DNA of 64,000 nucleotides. Origin: Bacteroidota bacterium (GTDB lineage: Bacteria; Bacteroidota; Ignavibacteria; Kryptoniales; JAKASW01). The notes below the pieces were generated by a model. The model worked only from the letters and a program-made list of their open reading frames with translations. It had not been told where the DNA came from and made no database searches. The stretch spans positions 17,412 to 81,411 of the forward strand of contig JAKAMG010000011.1 of assembly GCA_021812985.1 (NCBI GenBank), given 5' to 3'. Positions 1 through 9,104 of the stretch are shown here, piece after piece (position 1 is the stretch's first letter; each line of letters opens with the position of its first letter). A program made the position numbers and the translations under genes.

Positions 1-747
1 CACCGCTCTCCCGCCGTCGACAAGGAGTATCTCTCCCGTCACGTAATCTGCATGTGCAAGATATAGAAGCGCGGAGACTATATCACCAGCCTCGCCGTAT
101 TTCTGCAGCGGTATTTTCTTTTCCTCTATATGCCTGATCTCGTCAGACTCCTCACCCGGTATGATAATAGTCCCCGGCGCGATGGCGTTGACGGTTATCT
201 TCGGCGCGAGGGCCTTTGAAAGTGACTTGGTAAGCATAACGACGCCGGCCTTGGCGACATTGTATGCTACGAAATCTGGCCAGGCCTGAAAACCTCCGAG
301 CGATGCAAAGTTGACGATCTTGCCGCCGTGCTGTTCCATTATCCTTGCCGCTGCGCGGGCGCAGTAGAACTGCCCAGTGAGGTTTGTGCCGAGGACATAA
401 TCCCAAAGGCCATCGGATATGTCAGCGAACTTCTTCGGCGGCGGGAATATGGCCGCGTTGTTGACGAGCAGGTCAAGCCTCCCAAAATGGCCGAAGGCCT
501 GGTTGAACATGGCCTCGACTTCAGTCGAACTCGTGATGTCAGCTTTTACACTGATGACATCCGCGCCTAGGGATTTGATTTCCCTAACGGTCTCGTTTGC
601 CTCTTTGGCAGAGTGCGCGTAGTTTACCACCACATTCCATCCGTCACGGGCGAGGGCCAGCGCGGACTGCCGCCCCAATCTTCTCCCGCTCCCCGTTACG
701 AGGGCGACCTTCCTGTCTTTCTTATCTCCCTGCTTTATCGCCATCAT
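1..747 (-). CDS. SDR-family NAD(P)-dependent oxidoreductase, truncated at left window edge
   Basis: Reverse translation begins MMAIKQGDKKDRKVALVTGSGRRLGRQSALALA...; contains TGSGRRLGR cofactor loop, NNAA and YNVAKAG active-site motif; no stop before coordinate 1. Confidence 0.85.
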   Translation of the reverse strand, partial: MMAIKQGDKKDRKVALVTGSGRRLGRQSALALARDGWNVVVNYAHSAKEANETVREIKSLGADVISVKADITSSTEVEAMFNQAFGHFGRLDLLVNNAAIFPPPKKFADISDGLWDYVLGTNLTGQFYCARAAARIMEQHGGKIVNFASLGGFQAWPDFVAYNVAKAGVVMLTKSLSKALAPKITVNAIAPGTIIIPGEESDEIRHIEEKKIPLQKYGEAGDIVSALLYLAHADYVTGEILLVDGGRAV

Positions 748-750
748 CTC

Positions 751-1245
751 TCAAACTGCCGACGCGTGAAGACGTTCCACTATCCTCGCGACGCGTTGGA
801 GGTTGTCTGCATCGACCGAGTCGAACGAGTTGTATTCGGAGCTGTCCAGGTCGAGCACACCGAACGCCTCGTCGCCTTTCAGTAGGGGAACGACAATTTC
901 GCTCCTCGAGTCAGGATCGCAGTAAATGTGTCCCGGGAACTCAGCCACGTTTGGCACCACGATGGTCTTTCTGCGAGCCGCCGCCGTGCCGCATACTCCA
1001 CTTCCGACTCTTATCCTCGTGCAGGCGACCTTCCCCTGGAATGGTCCGACGACGAGTTCCCCATTCTTCATGAAATAAAATCCGACCCATGAAGCGTACG
1101 GAAGGGCCTGCTTGAGGGCCGCGGCCAGGTTCGCTGTGTTTGCTATGAAATCGGCCTCTCCCGAGACAAGAGACTCCAGCTGTGGAAGGAGCTCGGAGTA
1201 AACCCCCGATTTCCCTTCAGTCGCGGTTATCTTTAACTGTTCCAT
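751..1245 (-). CDS. GAF-domain protein, free methionine-(R)-sulfoxide reductase type (fRMsr/MsrC)
   Basis: GAF domain with WVGFYF, GPFQGKVACTRI and GVCGTAAARRKTIVVPNV segments typical of fRMsr. Confidence 0.85.
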   Translation of the reverse strand: MEQLKITATEGKSGVYSELLPQLESLVSGEADFIANTANLAAALKQALPYASWVGFYFMKNGELVVGPFQGKVACTRIRVGSGVCGTAAARRKTIVVPNVAEFPGHIYCDPDSRSEIVVPLLKGDEAFGVLDLDSSEYNSFDSVDADNLQRVARIVERLHASAV

Positions 1246-1300
1246 AATCTATTAAATCCGATTCAACACTGGCACTCTCGTGTTCTCCATGACGGCCTGT

Positions 1301-2404
1301 TTAAACGTTGAAAGGGAGGGTGGACAGCGCCGCATCAAAACTCTTTCCCCCCACTTTTATGGAGTACTTCGCGCCGGGAACCATTTGCTGAATTGAGATA
1401 TATGCTAGCGCGATTTCCTTCCCGAGTCCGGGTGACTTAGCGGAGCTCGTCACCGCGCCTATTTCAGTCTCCGCTCCTGGCTTAGCATCGTAAACCTTTG
1501 CGCCATGTGGCATCTTCGAATCTGCCACGAGACCGATAAGGCGTCTCCTCACCTTCTCGTAGGTTTGCAGCCTTGCCACAACCTCCTGCCCGACGTAACA
1601 TCCTTTGTTGTCGCTTATCGCGTCGATCCCATTCGCCTCGAGCGGGTTCATGTCCTCGTTCAACTCGCGTGGGAAAAGAGGAGTGCCGTTTTCAATTCTG
1701 AGAATCTCGAAAGTTTCCAACCCGGCGGGGACCGCTCCGCGCGCCTTCCCGTTCTCCAGAAGAGAATTCCATATTTCCCCGGCATTGTCCGGATTAACGA
1801 GAAGTATATAACCGCCTCCCGTCGCAAGATTTGTCTTCGAAAGAAAAATCTCGCGGGAGCCGAGGAACGTCCGTACGAAATTGAAAGCCGGCATCTTGCT
1901 TACGTCGAGAAATGCCTTGTAGCTTGAATGTGCATACTCCTTGAGGAAATCGGTAGCCGCGGGGCCAGCCACGAACAACATCGGGAAACTCCCCGTCACA
2001 TCCTCAATCCTGACATCTTCGGAGATAACGAATCTCTCTATCCATTTTGCAACTTTGCCGGAGTTGCCGGGACTCGTCAAGACGAGGAGGCTCTCCTGCT
2101 GGGCATAAACGGTGCAGAGGTCAACGATCCTTCCCTTCTCTGTCGCGAAGAATGTCTGCTTCCCCATTCCGGGGCGCATCCCGTTCAAATCATTTGTGGT
2201 GATACGGTTAAGGAGATCGAGAGCATCCTTCCCGGTAAGCCGAAGCTTGCCGAAATGCGACAGGTCAAAGAATGCCGCGTACCGCCTCGCGGCCCCGTAT
2301 TCTTCCTCAACTGATGTATACTTCTCAGGAACGGCAACGCCGTCGACCTGTATCATCTGAGCTCCAAGACGCTTGTGCATCGAGGTCAGGGTGCTTTCCG
2401 ACAT
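1301..2404 (-). CDS. YgfZ/GcvT-domain folate-binding protein
   Basis: GcvT-like fold; KGCYVGQE(V)VARLQTYEKVRRRL signature resembling YgfZ family. Confidence 0.8.
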   Translation of the reverse strand: MSESTLTSMHKRLGAQMIQVDGVAVPEKYTSVEEEYGAARRYAAFFDLSHFGKLRLTGKDALDLLNRITTNDLNGMRPGMGKQTFFATEKGRIVDLCTVYAQQESLLVLTSPGNSGKVAKWIERFVISEDVRIEDVTGSFPMLFVAGPAATDFLKEYAHSSYKAFLDVSKMPAFNFVRTFLGSREIFLSKTNLATGGGYILLVNPDNAGEIWNSLLENGKARGAVPAGLETFEILRIENGTPLFPRELNEDMNPLEANGIDAISDNKGCYVGQEVVARLQTYEKVRRRLIGLVADSKMPHGAKVYDAKPGAETEIGAVTSSAKSPGLGKEIALAYISIQQMVPGAKYSIKVGGKSFDAALSTLPFNV

Positions 2405-2620
2405 CTATGACTCCTCCGATTTTAGACTAATATATTGCCGTCCAATTTTCCAATCAATGAAACGGCCATCTGTACGCGCCAGGAGACGTATTGCGTCTGA
2501 GATATACCGTTCAGTGAAAGAGACAAGTGGGATTCTCCAACTTCAGTGAGGGCTAATCAGACACAATTGTAATACCTGTCTCTAGCTTCACTTTACGAGT
2601 CGCGTTACTCCCCACTCCTA

Positions 2621-2639
2621 CAGCGCTTACGAGGCGCTG
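2621..2639. repeat. Inverted repeat CAGCGC-N7-GCGCTG just upstream of the sigma-54 promoter
   Basis: Perfect 6-bp arms at 2621-2626 and 2634-2639. Confidence 0.6.
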
Positions 2640-2653
2640 AACATTCATAACGG

Positions 2654-2668
2654 TGGCACGGGGGTTGC
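2654..2668 (+). promoter_or_regulatory. Candidate sigma-54 (-24/-12) promoter
   Basis: TGGCACGGGGGTTGC = TGGCAC-N5-TTGC, 86 bp upstream of the ATG at 2755. Confidence 0.75.
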
Positions 2669-2754
2669 GCTTCTTTCGGTATTAAGGATTGGCCGCAGGG
2701 CCGCCAGTCAAGAATTTGACCGCAGTCCATGCCAAATGACAAAAGGAGGATGAC

Positions 2755-3072
2755 ATGTTCGCAAACGACGATTTATTCTGGCTGAATATGACGAACCTTT
2801 TTCTCGGCATAGCCACTGTGTATTGCATGGTGGCGGTCGGGTATTCAGCATTGAAGGAGGTTTTCAGCCGATGGAAATTGCGTGATAGAAGGGTACCGGA
2901 GCTGGACGACCACACCTTTGTCGCCGACGGACTCGGGATTACGTTGGCAGACGGAGGAGAGAGGATCGACGCGAGCGATGTTCTTGTGGTTACTGAAGAC
3001 TCTATTGGGACCGCCGGGAAGGCTGATGAGATTACATCCACCCAAGCGAAGAGGGAGGAGAACAGAAAATGA
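2755..3072 (+). CDS. Small membrane protein of unknown function, one N-terminal TM segment
   Basis: Strong SD AAAAGGAGGATGACATG; hydrophobic stretch near WLNMTNLFLGIATVYCMVAVGYSAL; 4-nt ATGA overlap with next CDS. Confidence 0.75.
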   Translation: MFANDDLFWLNMTNLFLGIATVYCMVAVGYSALKEVFSRWKLRDRRVPELDDHTFVADGLGITLADGGERIDASDVLVVTEDSIGTAGKADEITSTQAKREENRK

Positions 3073-4031
3073 GATGCCCCTTCCTGAGGGAAGCGCAGGT
3101 CAAATTCTGCTGCGCCTCCGAGTATAAGAAACTCATAGCACGCTATTTGGACGACACAAGCGACGAGCTTTGCACTTCGCCCGCGTACGTCAATTGCCAA
3201 TCAGCAAGAGATCGGCATGAAGAGCTTCCGAGTCTCGATCACTGCCCCTTTCTTCAGGAGACTCTGTGCCAGTATTGCTCCGTAATGTCGGTCGTTAAAT
3301 ATGTGCCTTACCAGGAGCCGGGCCTGACTCGATGCGGCACATCAGCGCACCGGTATTGCGAGTTGATGATGACGATGCAGAATCCGCGACTCCTCACACC
3401 GCACGACGTCATCGCGCCCGAAATCGACCCGGATGACGAGAACGCGAGCGGCTATTGGATGGTAGATGGAATTCAGACCGTCGGATGGCTCTTCTACTCG
3501 CCCAACCACATGTGGGCCGATGTCGACGAAGACGGAACCTGCCACGTAGGCGCGGACGCATTCATGTCAAAGGTATTGGGGAAGGTGGACGACGTGACAT
3601 TCGCATCATCGGGGGCCGCGCGTAATCCCGCAGTCAGCCTTTCTGTCAATGGCCTCGACCTCCAGATGATTTTCCCTGAAGAGATGCGGATCTATTCCAC
3701 AAATCCGCACCTGAGGTCGAATCCTTCGAAAGTGACATCAGACCCTTACACCCTCGGCTGGCTATTCGAGGGAAAGCTTTCAGGAGTCCCGCGTGGGCTC
3801 ATCCGCGGCAAAGCCTCGAGGGAATGGATGAGGGACGAGATGAGGCGGCTCGTCGAATTCGCTCAGGACTTGTCGGCAAACAAGATGGTGGACGGGATCA
3901 GAATGATGGCAGACGGCGGGATGATCGATGCCGATTTCCTCGGCTCACTGACAAAAGAGGAGCTTCTTCTCCTGTACAACGACTTCTTCTCGCCGCGACA
4001 GTCTTTAAGCGCGGAATTCGGCTCAAGGTGA
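3069..4031 (+). CDS. Cys-rich N-terminal region fused to glycine-cleavage H-protein-like domain
   Basis: C-terminal half resembles GcvH (SPNHMWADVDEDGTCHVGADAFMSKVLG...SNPSKVTSDPYTLGWLFE); N-terminal half has paired CPFL...C motifs; lipoyl lysine position appears substituted. Confidence 0.7.
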   Translation: MRCPFLREAQVKFCCASEYKKLIARYLDDTSDELCTSPAYVNCQSARDRHEELPSLDHCPFLQETLCQYCSVMSVVKYVPYQEPGLTRCGTSAHRYCELMMTMQNPRLLTPHDVIAPEIDPDDENASGYWMVDGIQTVGWLFYSPNHMWADVDEDGTCHVGADAFMSKVLGKVDDVTFASSGAARNPAVSLSVNGLDLQMIFPEEMRIYSTNPHLRSNPSKVTSDPYTLGWLFEGKLSGVPRGLIRGKASREWMRDEMRRLVEFAQDLSANKMVDGIRMMADGGMIDADFLGSLTKEELLLLYNDFFSPRQSLSAEFGSR

Positions 4032-4046
4032 GAGAACAGGACGGAG

Positions 4047-5405
4047 CTACCTCTGTATCTCGTACCTCTTTATTTTTTCGTAGAGGGTGGAACGGTCGAT
4101 ACCAAGAACCAGCGCAGCTTCCTTGATGTTTCCACCGGTGCGCTTTATTGTGGCCTCTATGACCTGCTTCTCGACCGATTGAAGCGGGAGATTGTCCGGA
4201 ACATTCCACGCCGGTCTCCTTATCCCGTTATGTTCAAGAAACGAAAAGTCCTCATCGCTAAGGACGCTGGCTTTGCACGTCACAATCGCCCGCTCCACCG
4301 CATTCTCGAGCTCCCGCACGTTGCCGGGCCAGTTGTAATCGATAAGCATCTTCAGGCCTGATTCCGTGATGTCTTCTATCTCCTTCCCGAGCTCGTGAGA
4401 CAACCTCTCGATGAAGCTCCTGACGAGTAGCGGAACGTCCTCCCTTCTTTCGCGAAGCGGAGGTATCTGAATGTTTATCACGTTTAGTCGGTAGAACAAA
4501 TCGTCTCTGAAGGTCCCGGCCTGGACCGCCTCCGACAGGTCACGATGAGTCGCTGCAATCACCCTAACATCCACCGAAATCTCTTCTGACCCGCCGACGC
4601 GGTAGAAACTCCGCTCCTGCAGTACACGGAGGAGGTCTAGCTGAAGTTTCGGCGAGATGTCTCCAACTTCATCCAGAAATATTGTGCCGCCGTCGGCCAT
4701 CTCGAACTTGCCCTTCTTCTGTGAGACCGCGCCCGTAAACGCTCCCCTCTCATGCCCGAAGAGCTCCGACTCCAGGAGAGTCTCGGCGAGCGCCGCGCAT
4801 GACACACCAACGAACGGTTTTGGAGCCCTGTCACCCGAGAAGTGAATCGCCCGCGCGATGAGTTCTTTACCTGTACCACTCTCTCCCTGTATGAGAACGG
4901 TGCTCTTGAGTCCGGAAATCTCCCTCACTAACTCGAAGATCTCCTGCATCCTGCAGTTCTTGCTGATGATGTCATGGAAGCTGTATTGCTTTGCCAGCTT
5001 CTGTCTCAGTATCGTGTTTTCCCGCTGCAGGTTCTTCACCTTGATTATCCTCTCGACAAGCATGGAGATTTCTTTCGGGTTGCACGGCTTGACTATGTAT
5101 TCGTGCGCCCCCTCCTTCATCGCGGTGATCGCTGTGTCGACAGTCGCGTAGGCCGTTATTATTATGACGGAGGCGTCCGGATGGATTTTCCTTATCTCCA
5201 TCATCGTCTCTATGCCGTCCATCCCGCCCGGCATCTTGAGGTCAACGAAATAAATGGCGTAGTCCTTTTCACGCGCTTTTTCAAGCGCCACGCCGCCGGA
5301 TGCGGCTGAGTCCACTCCGTATCCATCCTCACGCAGCCACGCCGCCAGGGATTCCCGCATGACCTCCTCATCATCCACGACAAGTATTTCCCATTGCGTC
5401 TTCAT
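4047..5405 (-). CDS. NtrC-family sigma-54-dependent response regulator (receiver-AAA+-Fis HTH)
   Basis: Receiver VDDEE...DLKMPGG..K; AAA+ [18 protein letters not shown]-terminal [26 protein letters not shown]. Confidence 0.95.
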   Translation of the reverse strand: MKTQWEILVVDDEEVMRESLAAWLREDGYGVDSAASGGVALEKAREKDYAIYFVDLKMPGGMDGIETMMEIRKIHPDASVIIITAYATVDTAITAMKEGAHEYIVKPCNPKEISMLVERIIKVKNLQRENTILRQKLAKQYSFHDIISKNCRMQEIFELVREISGLKSTVLIQGESGTGKELIARAIHFSGDRAPKPFVGVSCAALAETLLESELFGHERGAFTGAVSQKKGKFEMADGGTIFLDEVGDISPKLQLDLLRVLQERSFYRVGGSEEISVDVRVIAATHRDLSEAVQAGTFRDDLFYRLNVINIQIPPLRERREDVPLLVRSFIERLSHELGKEIEDITESGLKMLIDYNWPGNVRELENAVERAIVTCKASVLSDEDFSFLEHNGIRRPAWNVPDNLPLQSVEKQVIEATIKRTGGNIKEAALVLGIDRSTLYEKIKRYEIQR

Positions 5406-5983
5406 CCGATCATCTCCGGTACTGTTGTCCTCTTTACCTGCCTCTTGGCCTTAGCAATTTCCTCGTCCAGCAGCTTCCAGCAGCTGGCGCAAAAGTCCTC
5501 GGACTTCAAATCAACCTGAACGATCTCCGTCGAAAGCGACATCAGACACGACCTGTCACCGCAGTGAACAAGACCGAACGTGTGCCCGAGTTCATGCGCA
5601 ATTTCTTTCCTTGCCCTCCGCATTTCGACTTCTTTGTTCGGCCTCAACCCGTAAAAAGCCTGGCCCAGTCTGGCGAGAGAGATTATCGCGGTCCTGCCAC
5701 AGAGCTGTGCCTGACCATACACGAATGTGATCATCGGAATGTAGAGGTCACATCCCGTAACTCCGACAAATCTGGTCGCATCGGGCGGCGTCACGCTGGA
5801 AAGATTCCGAAGTATGACAGTCGAGCTGTACTGTCCCCGCCGCGCGTCAAACGCGTAATCCGGCTCGGGAAATGACGTGGACACCTCAGAATCGAACCCG
5901 AACAGCTCGCCGACATGCCTCGCCAACATGCTTAGCGTCTCACCATTTACCGCGCCGATCGGGGATAAATAGATTCTGCTCAT
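5402..5983 (-). CDS. Archaemetzincin-family zinc metalloprotease
   Basis: HELGHTFGLVHCGDRSCLM...DLKSEDFCASC: HExxHxxGxxHC plus CxM and FCxxC motifs. Confidence 0.85.
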   Translation of the reverse strand: MSRIYLSPIGAVNGETLSMLARHVGELFGFDSEVSTSFPEPDYAFDARRGQYSSTVILRNLSSVTPPDATRFVGVTGCDLYIPMITFVYGQAQLCGRTAIISLARLGQAFYGLRPNKEVEMRRARKEIAHELGHTFGLVHCGDRSCLMSLSTEIVQVDLKSEDFCASCWKLLDEEIAKAKRQVKRTTVPEMIG

Positions 5984-6077
5984 GACGCAGTCAGTCCCGA
6001 TATGAGGAAAATGGCCCTTCGGTATGAGCCACTATATCTCTGCCGATTCACGCGCTCATCCTTCATGTTGAATCTCT

Positions 6078-7700
6078 TTATGCTCCACCCTCGGCTCCTT
6101 CAGCTGAGGCGATCTTCTGCGGCAGCGTCTTTCTGATGGGCACAGTCACCTTGAACCTCGTCCCTTTACCCAATTCGCTCGTCACCTCTATGTCTCCACC
6201 ATGTGCATCAACGATCCCATACACTACCGACAGTCCCAACCCAACCCCCTTCGCGTCCCCCTTCGTGGTGAAGAAAGGATCGAAAATCCTGGGAAGTATT
6301 TCCGGCGGTATCCCATCGCCGGTATCGGCGATCTCGACAACCACCGATTCCCCTTCCTGCCTTGTCGAGATTGATATCGTTCCCTGGCCCTTTGCATGAC
6401 ACGCATCGGCTCCGTTCATTACGAGATTCACAATCACCTGTTGCATCTGGTAACCGTCGCATTCCGCAGGGGGTAGTGTCTCCGAGAGATGGAGCTCGAG
6501 AATTATATTCCCAAGCTCGAGCCGGTGCCTAAGTATAAGGAGACTGTTTCTGATTATGACATTCAGGTCTGCGGTCGAGCTCTGAGGCTTTGGCCGCCTC
6601 GAGAACGCGAGGAGGTCGGAGACAATCCGCCCGACCCTCGTCGTCTCGTCGATTATCTGGCCGACATATTTCCTCACTTCCTTTACCCGTTCTCCAGGAA
6701 TCCCATCGTCTTTCACAATTCTGTCGAGTAACATCGCGAGGTTGAGGACGCCGGAGATCGGATTATTTATCTCATGCGCTACAGTCGCTGAAAGCTGGCC
6801 GAGGGACGCGAGCCTGTCGCTCTGGAGAAGTTTCTGGTGCGCCACTTCAAGCTGCTTCGTCCTCTCTTTCACCTTCCGCTCAAGGTCCTGCGTTGCCTGG
6901 TTGAGCTCCACCATGGCCCTGTTCAGACGTTCGCTCATGACGTTGAACTCATGCGCGAGCTCGGCAAGTTCGGAGCTGGAACTTATCTCGACGACGTGAT
7001 CGAGCTGCATGCGGCTCACGGCCCTCGCCCCTGCTATAAGCTGATTTATGGGTTTGTCAACGAACCGGCGTGTGAAGAAGACTATGAAAAGGCCAATGAG
7101 CACTATCTGAATTCCGGTAACCGCGAAGACTTCAGCCCTCGCGTTTGAAAGTTCCGCGTCGAGAGGGCCAAGGTCAAAAGCGACATCGAGAACTCCAAGT
7201 ACGGTCGTCGTCTTGGGATGTGCATGGCAGGGAGCGTCACTGCATGAGGGCTCATTATAGATAGGGGTGATCATAGCAAGCTGCCTCCCTCCGGCCGATC
7301 TGAAGATCCTGGAGCGGGAGGACGCGTCGACGTTCACGAGCGGTTGCGAGGAGAAGTGACACATGGCGCACGACTCGGCCTTCTTGTCGACCTGCCTTTC
7401 GTCGGTGGCTTTCGTCGAGAACATCACCTTCCCCTCTTTATTGAAGATCCTTATCCTGCTTATCCCGGGATTTGCCGCGATCGTTTGCATCACGGAATAC
7501 GCGGCGGACCTGTCGTCCGCCAGCATGGCATGCCACGTCGCGCTTGTGATTCCCATTGAGAGCTGGTCAGCCCCAGTGATCATCGCCTGAAGAATCTGAC
7601 GCTCCTGATTCCGCAGGCTGATGTACCCCGAAATACCCGAGACGACCATGACGATGATCGTGAGGGAGATGATTATCTGAAGAGAAAGCCGCTTCGGCAC
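6078..7700 (-). CDS. Sensor histidine kinase with c-type heme motifs in the periplasmic sensor domain
   Basis: N-terminal TM, CAMCH (CxxCH) and CSDAPCH (Cx4CH), second TM, HAMP, HEINNP H-box, NLVMNGADA N-box, GVGLGLSVVYG G-box. Confidence 0.9.
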   Translation of the reverse strand: MPKRLSLQIIISLTIIVMVVSGISGYISLRNQERQILQAMITGADQLSMGITSATWHAMLADDRSAAYSVMQTIAANPGISRIRIFNKEGKVMFSTKATDERQVDKKAESCAMCHFSSQPLVNVDASSRSRIFRSAGGRQLAMITPIYNEPSCSDAPCHAHPKTTTVLGVLDVAFDLGPLDAELSNARAEVFAVTGIQIVLIGLFIVFFTRRFVDKPINQLIAGARAVSRMQLDHVVEISSSSELAELAHEFNVMSERLNRAMVELNQATQDLERKVKERTKQLEVAHQKLLQSDRLASLGQLSATVAHEINNPISGVLNLAMLLDRIVKDDGIPGERVKEVRKYVGQIIDETTRVGRIVSDLLAFSRRPKPQSSTADLNVIIRNSLLILRHRLELGNIILELHLSETLPPAECDGYQMQQVIVNLVMNGADACHAKGQGTISISTRQEGESVVVEIADTGDGIPPEILPRIFDPFFTTKGDAKGVGLGLSVVYGIVDAHGGDIEVTSELGKGTRFKVTVPIRKTLPQKIASAEGAEGGA

Positions 7701-7864
7701 GACACCTGACCTGCTTTCTGAATATCATTTTGCCCCGTTAAGGGGAAACAATTCACTGGCGAGGTGCTACGGCATACCGGCTGGCGCTTTATGCCAACCC
7801 ACTGACAACGGTAAAATATGGAGGGAAGATTAGAGATTCAATTCCGGAAGGGGGCGTAAGAGGA

Positions 7865-7890
7865 GTGGCCGCCGCGTTAACGGCGGCCAC
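7865..7890 (-). terminator. Strong hairpin after the kdgK-like gene, weak T-tract
   Basis: GTGGCCGCCG-N6-CGGCGGCCAC, perfect 10-bp stem, 17 nt beyond the stop of the 7907-8989 CDS. Confidence 0.5.
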
Positions 7891-7906
7891 CAGAAGGAAG
7901 CTACAA

Positions 7907-8989
7907 TTATCTTTGGATTCTCGCCGACCCCCCCTTGGCGAATGAGCGGACCTGGTCGAGAGTGGCCATCGTGGTGTCACCGGGAAAAGTTGTCAGGAGC
8001 GCACCATGTGCCCAACCGAGCTTTACCGACTCTTCGGGACTCTCTCCGGAGAGGAGACCGTAGAAGAAGCCCGACGCGAAACCGTCGCCTCCTCCGACCC
8101 TGTCCAGTACGTTCAGGTCGGCCGTCGGCGAGGTGTAAGTCTTCCCGTTCACCCACGCTACTGCCCCCCAACCGTGGTGGTTCGTCGAATGAACTTCGCG
8201 AAGCGTCGTCGCAACAACCTTGACATGGGGGTGCAGAGCCACTACCTTATCGATCATTCCAAAGAAGGTGCTGGGGTCGAGCTTCGATTTGGCCGCAACT
8301 TCAGGTCCGGGGACACCGAGCCCCTTCTGAAGGTCCTCTTCGTTTCCGACAAGGACGTCTACGTTCTCGACAATTCGCGAGATGACCTCGGCTGCTTTCT
8401 TCTGTCCGCCCCAGATATTCCAGAGTTTCTCCCTGAAGTTCAGGTCGAAGCTCACTACGGCCCCCGCCTTCTTGGCAGCCTTCATCCCTTCTATTATTAG
8501 CTCGCCAGTTGTCTCGGAAAGTGCCGCGAAGATTCCTCCGCTGTGAAACCATCTGACCCCGCCGCCGAATATCGCGTCCCAATCAAAGTCGCCCGGCTTG
8601 AGCTGTGCCGCGGCCTCGTGCGACCTGTTGTAGAAAACGACCGGGGGTCTTATCCCGTGCCCCATGTCGCTGTAGACAGTGGCCATGTTGGGACCGTTGA
8701 CGCCGTTGTGTTTGAACCTCCTGTAAAAGGGCTTCACGCCCATAGCCCTCACCCGCTCAGCAATCATATCGCCGATCGGATAATCGACCAGGGCTGAGAC
8801 TATTCCGGTATCGAGCTGGAAACAGTCGGCAAGGTTCGCCGCAACGTTAAACTCGCCGCCGCTGACATGGATTTTGCACTCTGTGGCCTTGCGAAATGGG
8901 ATTATGCCCGGATCAAGCCTGTGAACAAGCGCTCCCAGTGACAGGAAATCAAGCGCCCCCTTCGCAGGAATATTCAATTCATTTTTCAT
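7907..8989 (-). CDS. PfkB-family carbohydrate kinase, probably 2-keto-3-deoxygluconate kinase
   Basis: VSGGEFNVAANLA N-terminal signature, DLNFREKLW, and VGGGDGFASGFFYG anion-hole/catalytic Asp motif. Confidence 0.8.
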   Translation of the reverse strand: MKNELNIPAKGALDFLSLGALVHRLDPGIIPFRKATECKIHVSGGEFNVAANLADCFQLDTGIVSALVDYPIGDMIAERVRAMGVKPFYRRFKHNGVNGPNMATVYSDMGHGIRPPVVFYNRSHEAAAQLKPGDFDWDAIFGGGVRWFHSGGIFAALSETTGELIIEGMKAAKKAGAVVSFDLNFREKLWNIWGGQKKAAEVISRIVENVDVLVGNEEDLQKGLGVPGPEVAAKSKLDPSTFFGMIDKVVALHPHVKVVATTLREVHSTNHHGWGAVAWVNGKTYTSPTADLNVLDRVGGGDGFASGFFYGLLSGESPEESVKLGWAHGALLTTFPGDTTMATLDQVRSFAKGGSARIQR

Positions 8990-9104
8990 TTTAAGTGTTC
9001 CCTTGAGTTATCTCGACAGATTCATTCGGTTGATGCAATCATGGAACGCCGATGGACGCGAATGCTGCGGGCGATATCACCGGCGTTCCGCATTCAATGC
9101 TCTT

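Noticed and set aside
152-622. Small ORFs on both strands over the left-edge SDR gene
   Set aside because: Overlap a clear SDR reading frame that is absent from the track only because it is truncated by the window edge
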